DNA from: Pollutimonas subterranea | GTDB lineage: Bacteria > Pseudomonadota > Gammaproteobacteria > Burkholderiales > Burkholderiaceae_B | NCBI RefSeq assembly: GCF_002849655.1 | Contig: NZ_PDNW01000006.1 | Coordinates: 1 to 64,000 of the forward strand | Reading direction: 5' to 3' | DNA length: 64,000 bases | Shown here: positions 62,546 through 64,000 of the stretch, in pieces | Numbering within the stretch: the stretch's first letter is position 1 | Layout of the letters: each line of letters begins with the position of its first letter | The notes under the pieces: model-generated | Database searches by the model: none | The model's input: the letters and a program-made list of their open reading frames with translations, nothing else | What the model was told of the DNA's origin: nothing | Made by a program: the position numbers and the translations under genes

Positions 62546-64000
62546 TTAGTCTATCGTTACCCAGTCGGCAGACAAGCGATTGTCGGCACGGTGCACGACA
62601 TTGACGTTCTTGCCCATGGCCCATGGAATGACTTGGTCATGGAGTGGAATATGACCAAATTCACTGGCATGGATTTCCAGCACTTTTTGTATGGCTGCAT
62701 CGCGCTTGGCTGTGTCGGTCTCGGTCTTGATCTGCTTGATCAGCGTGTCGGCTTCGGGATTGGCATAGCCGCCGAAGTTGAAGGAACCGTCGGCACCTTC
62801 GCCTTTGCTGTGGATCAGGCTTTGCAAGGTGTACAAGGCGTCGAACGTGGGTACACCCCAGCCGAACAGGTAAGCGCTGGAATCAAACGATTGCACTTTG
62901 GGGAAGTAAGTGGCGCGCGGCATGGAGTTAAGCGTCGCCTTGACGCCAACCTTGGCCCACATGCCGACAACGGCTTGGCAGATGGCTTCATCGTTGATAT
63001 ACCGATTGTTCGGGCAATCGAGCGTGAAATCGATACTGTTTTCGTAGCCGGCCTCTTTAAGCAGGCTGCGGGCCTTATCAATATCGTACGGAATGCGCTG
63101 GGCAAGGTCTTTGGACCAGCCATGCACTTGCGGGGCGATCATGGTGCCGGTGGGCGACGAGGAGCCGCGCATCACGGCCTTCTTGATGGCCTCGACATCG
63201 ATGGCACGGTAAAGCGCTTCACGCACACGCACGTCGGCGAAGGGGTTCTTGCCCTTGATGCTGGAATATTTCAGTTCCGGGCTCTTTTGGTCCAGGCCCA
63301 GGTAAATGGTGCGGTATTCGTTGCCTTCGACCACTTTTGCCTGCTGCTTGATGCGTGCAAGGTCTTGTGCCGGAGGGTCGAGGATGAAATCGATCTCGCC
63401 TGACAACAGCGCCGCCGTGCGCGTGGCGTTTTGCTTGATGGGTGTATAGATTACTTCAGTCACATTGCCGACCTTGTTGGCCTTGCCCCACCAATCGGCG
63501 TTTTCGACAAAGACGGTACGCACGTCGACCTCGCGGGCCTCAAGTTTGTAGGCGCCGGTGCCGTTTGCATTACGCGCGGAGAAGGTCTCTTGTTTCTTGG
63601 CAAAATCCTGCGGCGCCGTGGCGCCATTTTTCTCGGCCCAGTCGCGGTTCATGATGAACACATTGGTCAGCTGGCGCAGCAAAACAGGGTTGGGGCCGCC
63701 TGTAATCACTTCGACAGTGTGATCATCCACCTGCCTGACATCGGTAATGCCATTGACGTATGCCTTGAAATTGGACGTAGGCGACAGGGCGCGCTTGACT
63801 GAAAACACAACGTCGTCCGCGGTGAACGGGGTGCCGTCATGAAACTTGACGCCTTCACGTAGCTTGAAACGCCATACGGTGGGTTCGGGCTGTTCCCATG
63901 AAAGGGCCAGGCCGGGGCTAAGCTTGAAGTCTTTGTCATAGGCAATCAGCGTATCGTACACATAACTCGATGCCGCGATGGTCAGGCCCTCGTTTTGCGC
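62546..64000 (-). CDS. Oligopeptide/dipeptide ABC transporter, substrate-binding protein (partial)
   Basis: 485 codons of a family 5 solute-binding protein; the N-terminus, including the signal peptide, lies beyond the right edge. Segments include VYDTLIAYDKDFKLSPGLAL, KFHDGTPFTADDVVFSVKRA and ADVRVREALYRAIDVEAI, with the late YLFGWGVPTFDALYTLQ. The ligand may be a di- or oligopeptide, glutathione or another compound. It is the first known gene of the five-gene operon. Confidence 0.92.
   Translation of the reverse strand, partial: AQNEGLTIAASSYVYDTLIAYDKDFKLSPGLALSWEQPEPTVWRFKLREGVKFHDGTPFTADDVVFSVKRALSPTSNFKAYVNGITDVRQVDDHTVEVITGGPNPVLLRQLTNVFIMNRDWAEKNGATAPQDFAKKQETFSARNANGTGAYKLEAREVDVRTVFVENADWWGKANKVGNVTEVIYTPIKQNATRTAALLSGEIDFILDPPAQDLARIKQQAKVVEGNEYRTIYLGLDQKSPELKYSSIKGKNPFADVRVREALYRAIDVEAIKKAVMRGSSSPTGTMIAPQVHGWSKDLAQRIPYDIDKARSLLKEAGYENSIDFTLDCPNNRYINDEAICQAVVGMWAKVGVKATLNSMPRATYFPKVQSFDSSAYLFGWGVPTFDALYTLQSLIHSKGEGADGSFNFGGYANPEADTLIKQIKTETDTAKRDAAIQKVLEIHASEFGHIPLHDQVIPWAMGKNVNVVHRADNRLSADWVTID

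Overview
The window looks like a chromosomal stretch of a betaproteobacterium of the order Burkholderiales, most likely family Alcaligenaceae (Bordetella, Achromobacter or Pusillimonas relatives). This is an inference from the GC-rich coding style, the number of TRAP and ABC solute transporters, the FCD-type GntR regulators, and the mix of malate synthase G, ethanolamine ammonia-lyase and assimilatory nitrate genes. I saw no rRNA, tRNA, CRISPR array or complete insertion sequence.

Layout. 1-0.5 kb: the 3' end of an unrecognised ORF abuts an N-terminally truncated LysR regulator, which suggests a rearrangement scar. 0.56-2.25 kb: a hipBA toxin-antitoxin pair behind a two-part dyad operator. 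2.3-6.6 kb: DUF1428 protein, then a GntR regulator divergent from a ThDP enzyme and a Cds1-like PLP cysteine desulfhydrase. 6.7-11.7 kb: lytic transglycosylase, VOC protein, and an ampC-eutB-eutC run. 11.7-16.9 kb: nirB-nirD-nirC-nasR on the minus strand. 17.2-27.8 kb: a periplasmic binding protein paired with a GGDEF/EAL protein, two M20 amidohydrolases, a parvulin, kdsA, a second diguanylate cyclase, tag, an HMA protein and a GST. 28.0-35.7 kb: nrtABD-nasC-nasA-cobA on the minus strand, divergent from dinB. 37.3-49.4 kb: housekeeping and transport genes (amino-acid ABC, MOSC, eamA, argD, GntR, glcB, phhB, AEC carrier, amn, deoxyribosyltransferase). 50.1-58.4 kb: two TRAP systems flanking a SET-domain protein and a lone acetolactate synthase. 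58.7-64.0 kb: a five-gene oligopeptide ABC operon cut by the window edge.

The most coherent system is nitrate assimilation. Nitrate enters by NrtABD, is reduced by NasA with electrons from NasC, and nitrite is reduced by NirBD. CobA serves siroheme synthesis and NirC moves nitrite. Both operons have near-perfect sigma-54 (-24/-12) promoters. The nirB leader carries a stem-loop followed by an intrinsic terminator that abuts the Shine-Dalgarno sequence, and an ANTAR-domain NasR-type antiterminator is the last gene of that same operon. A good NtrC-type site lies upstream of the nrtA promoter, inside the dinB promoter region.

The least explained signal is a family of three related, non-coding, GC-rich inverted-repeat elements (49489-49707 plus, 49811-50056 minus, 58446-58659 plus). 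All three sit between convergent gene ends, share internal boxes and a 3' box, and two are tail to tail. I do not recognise this family.
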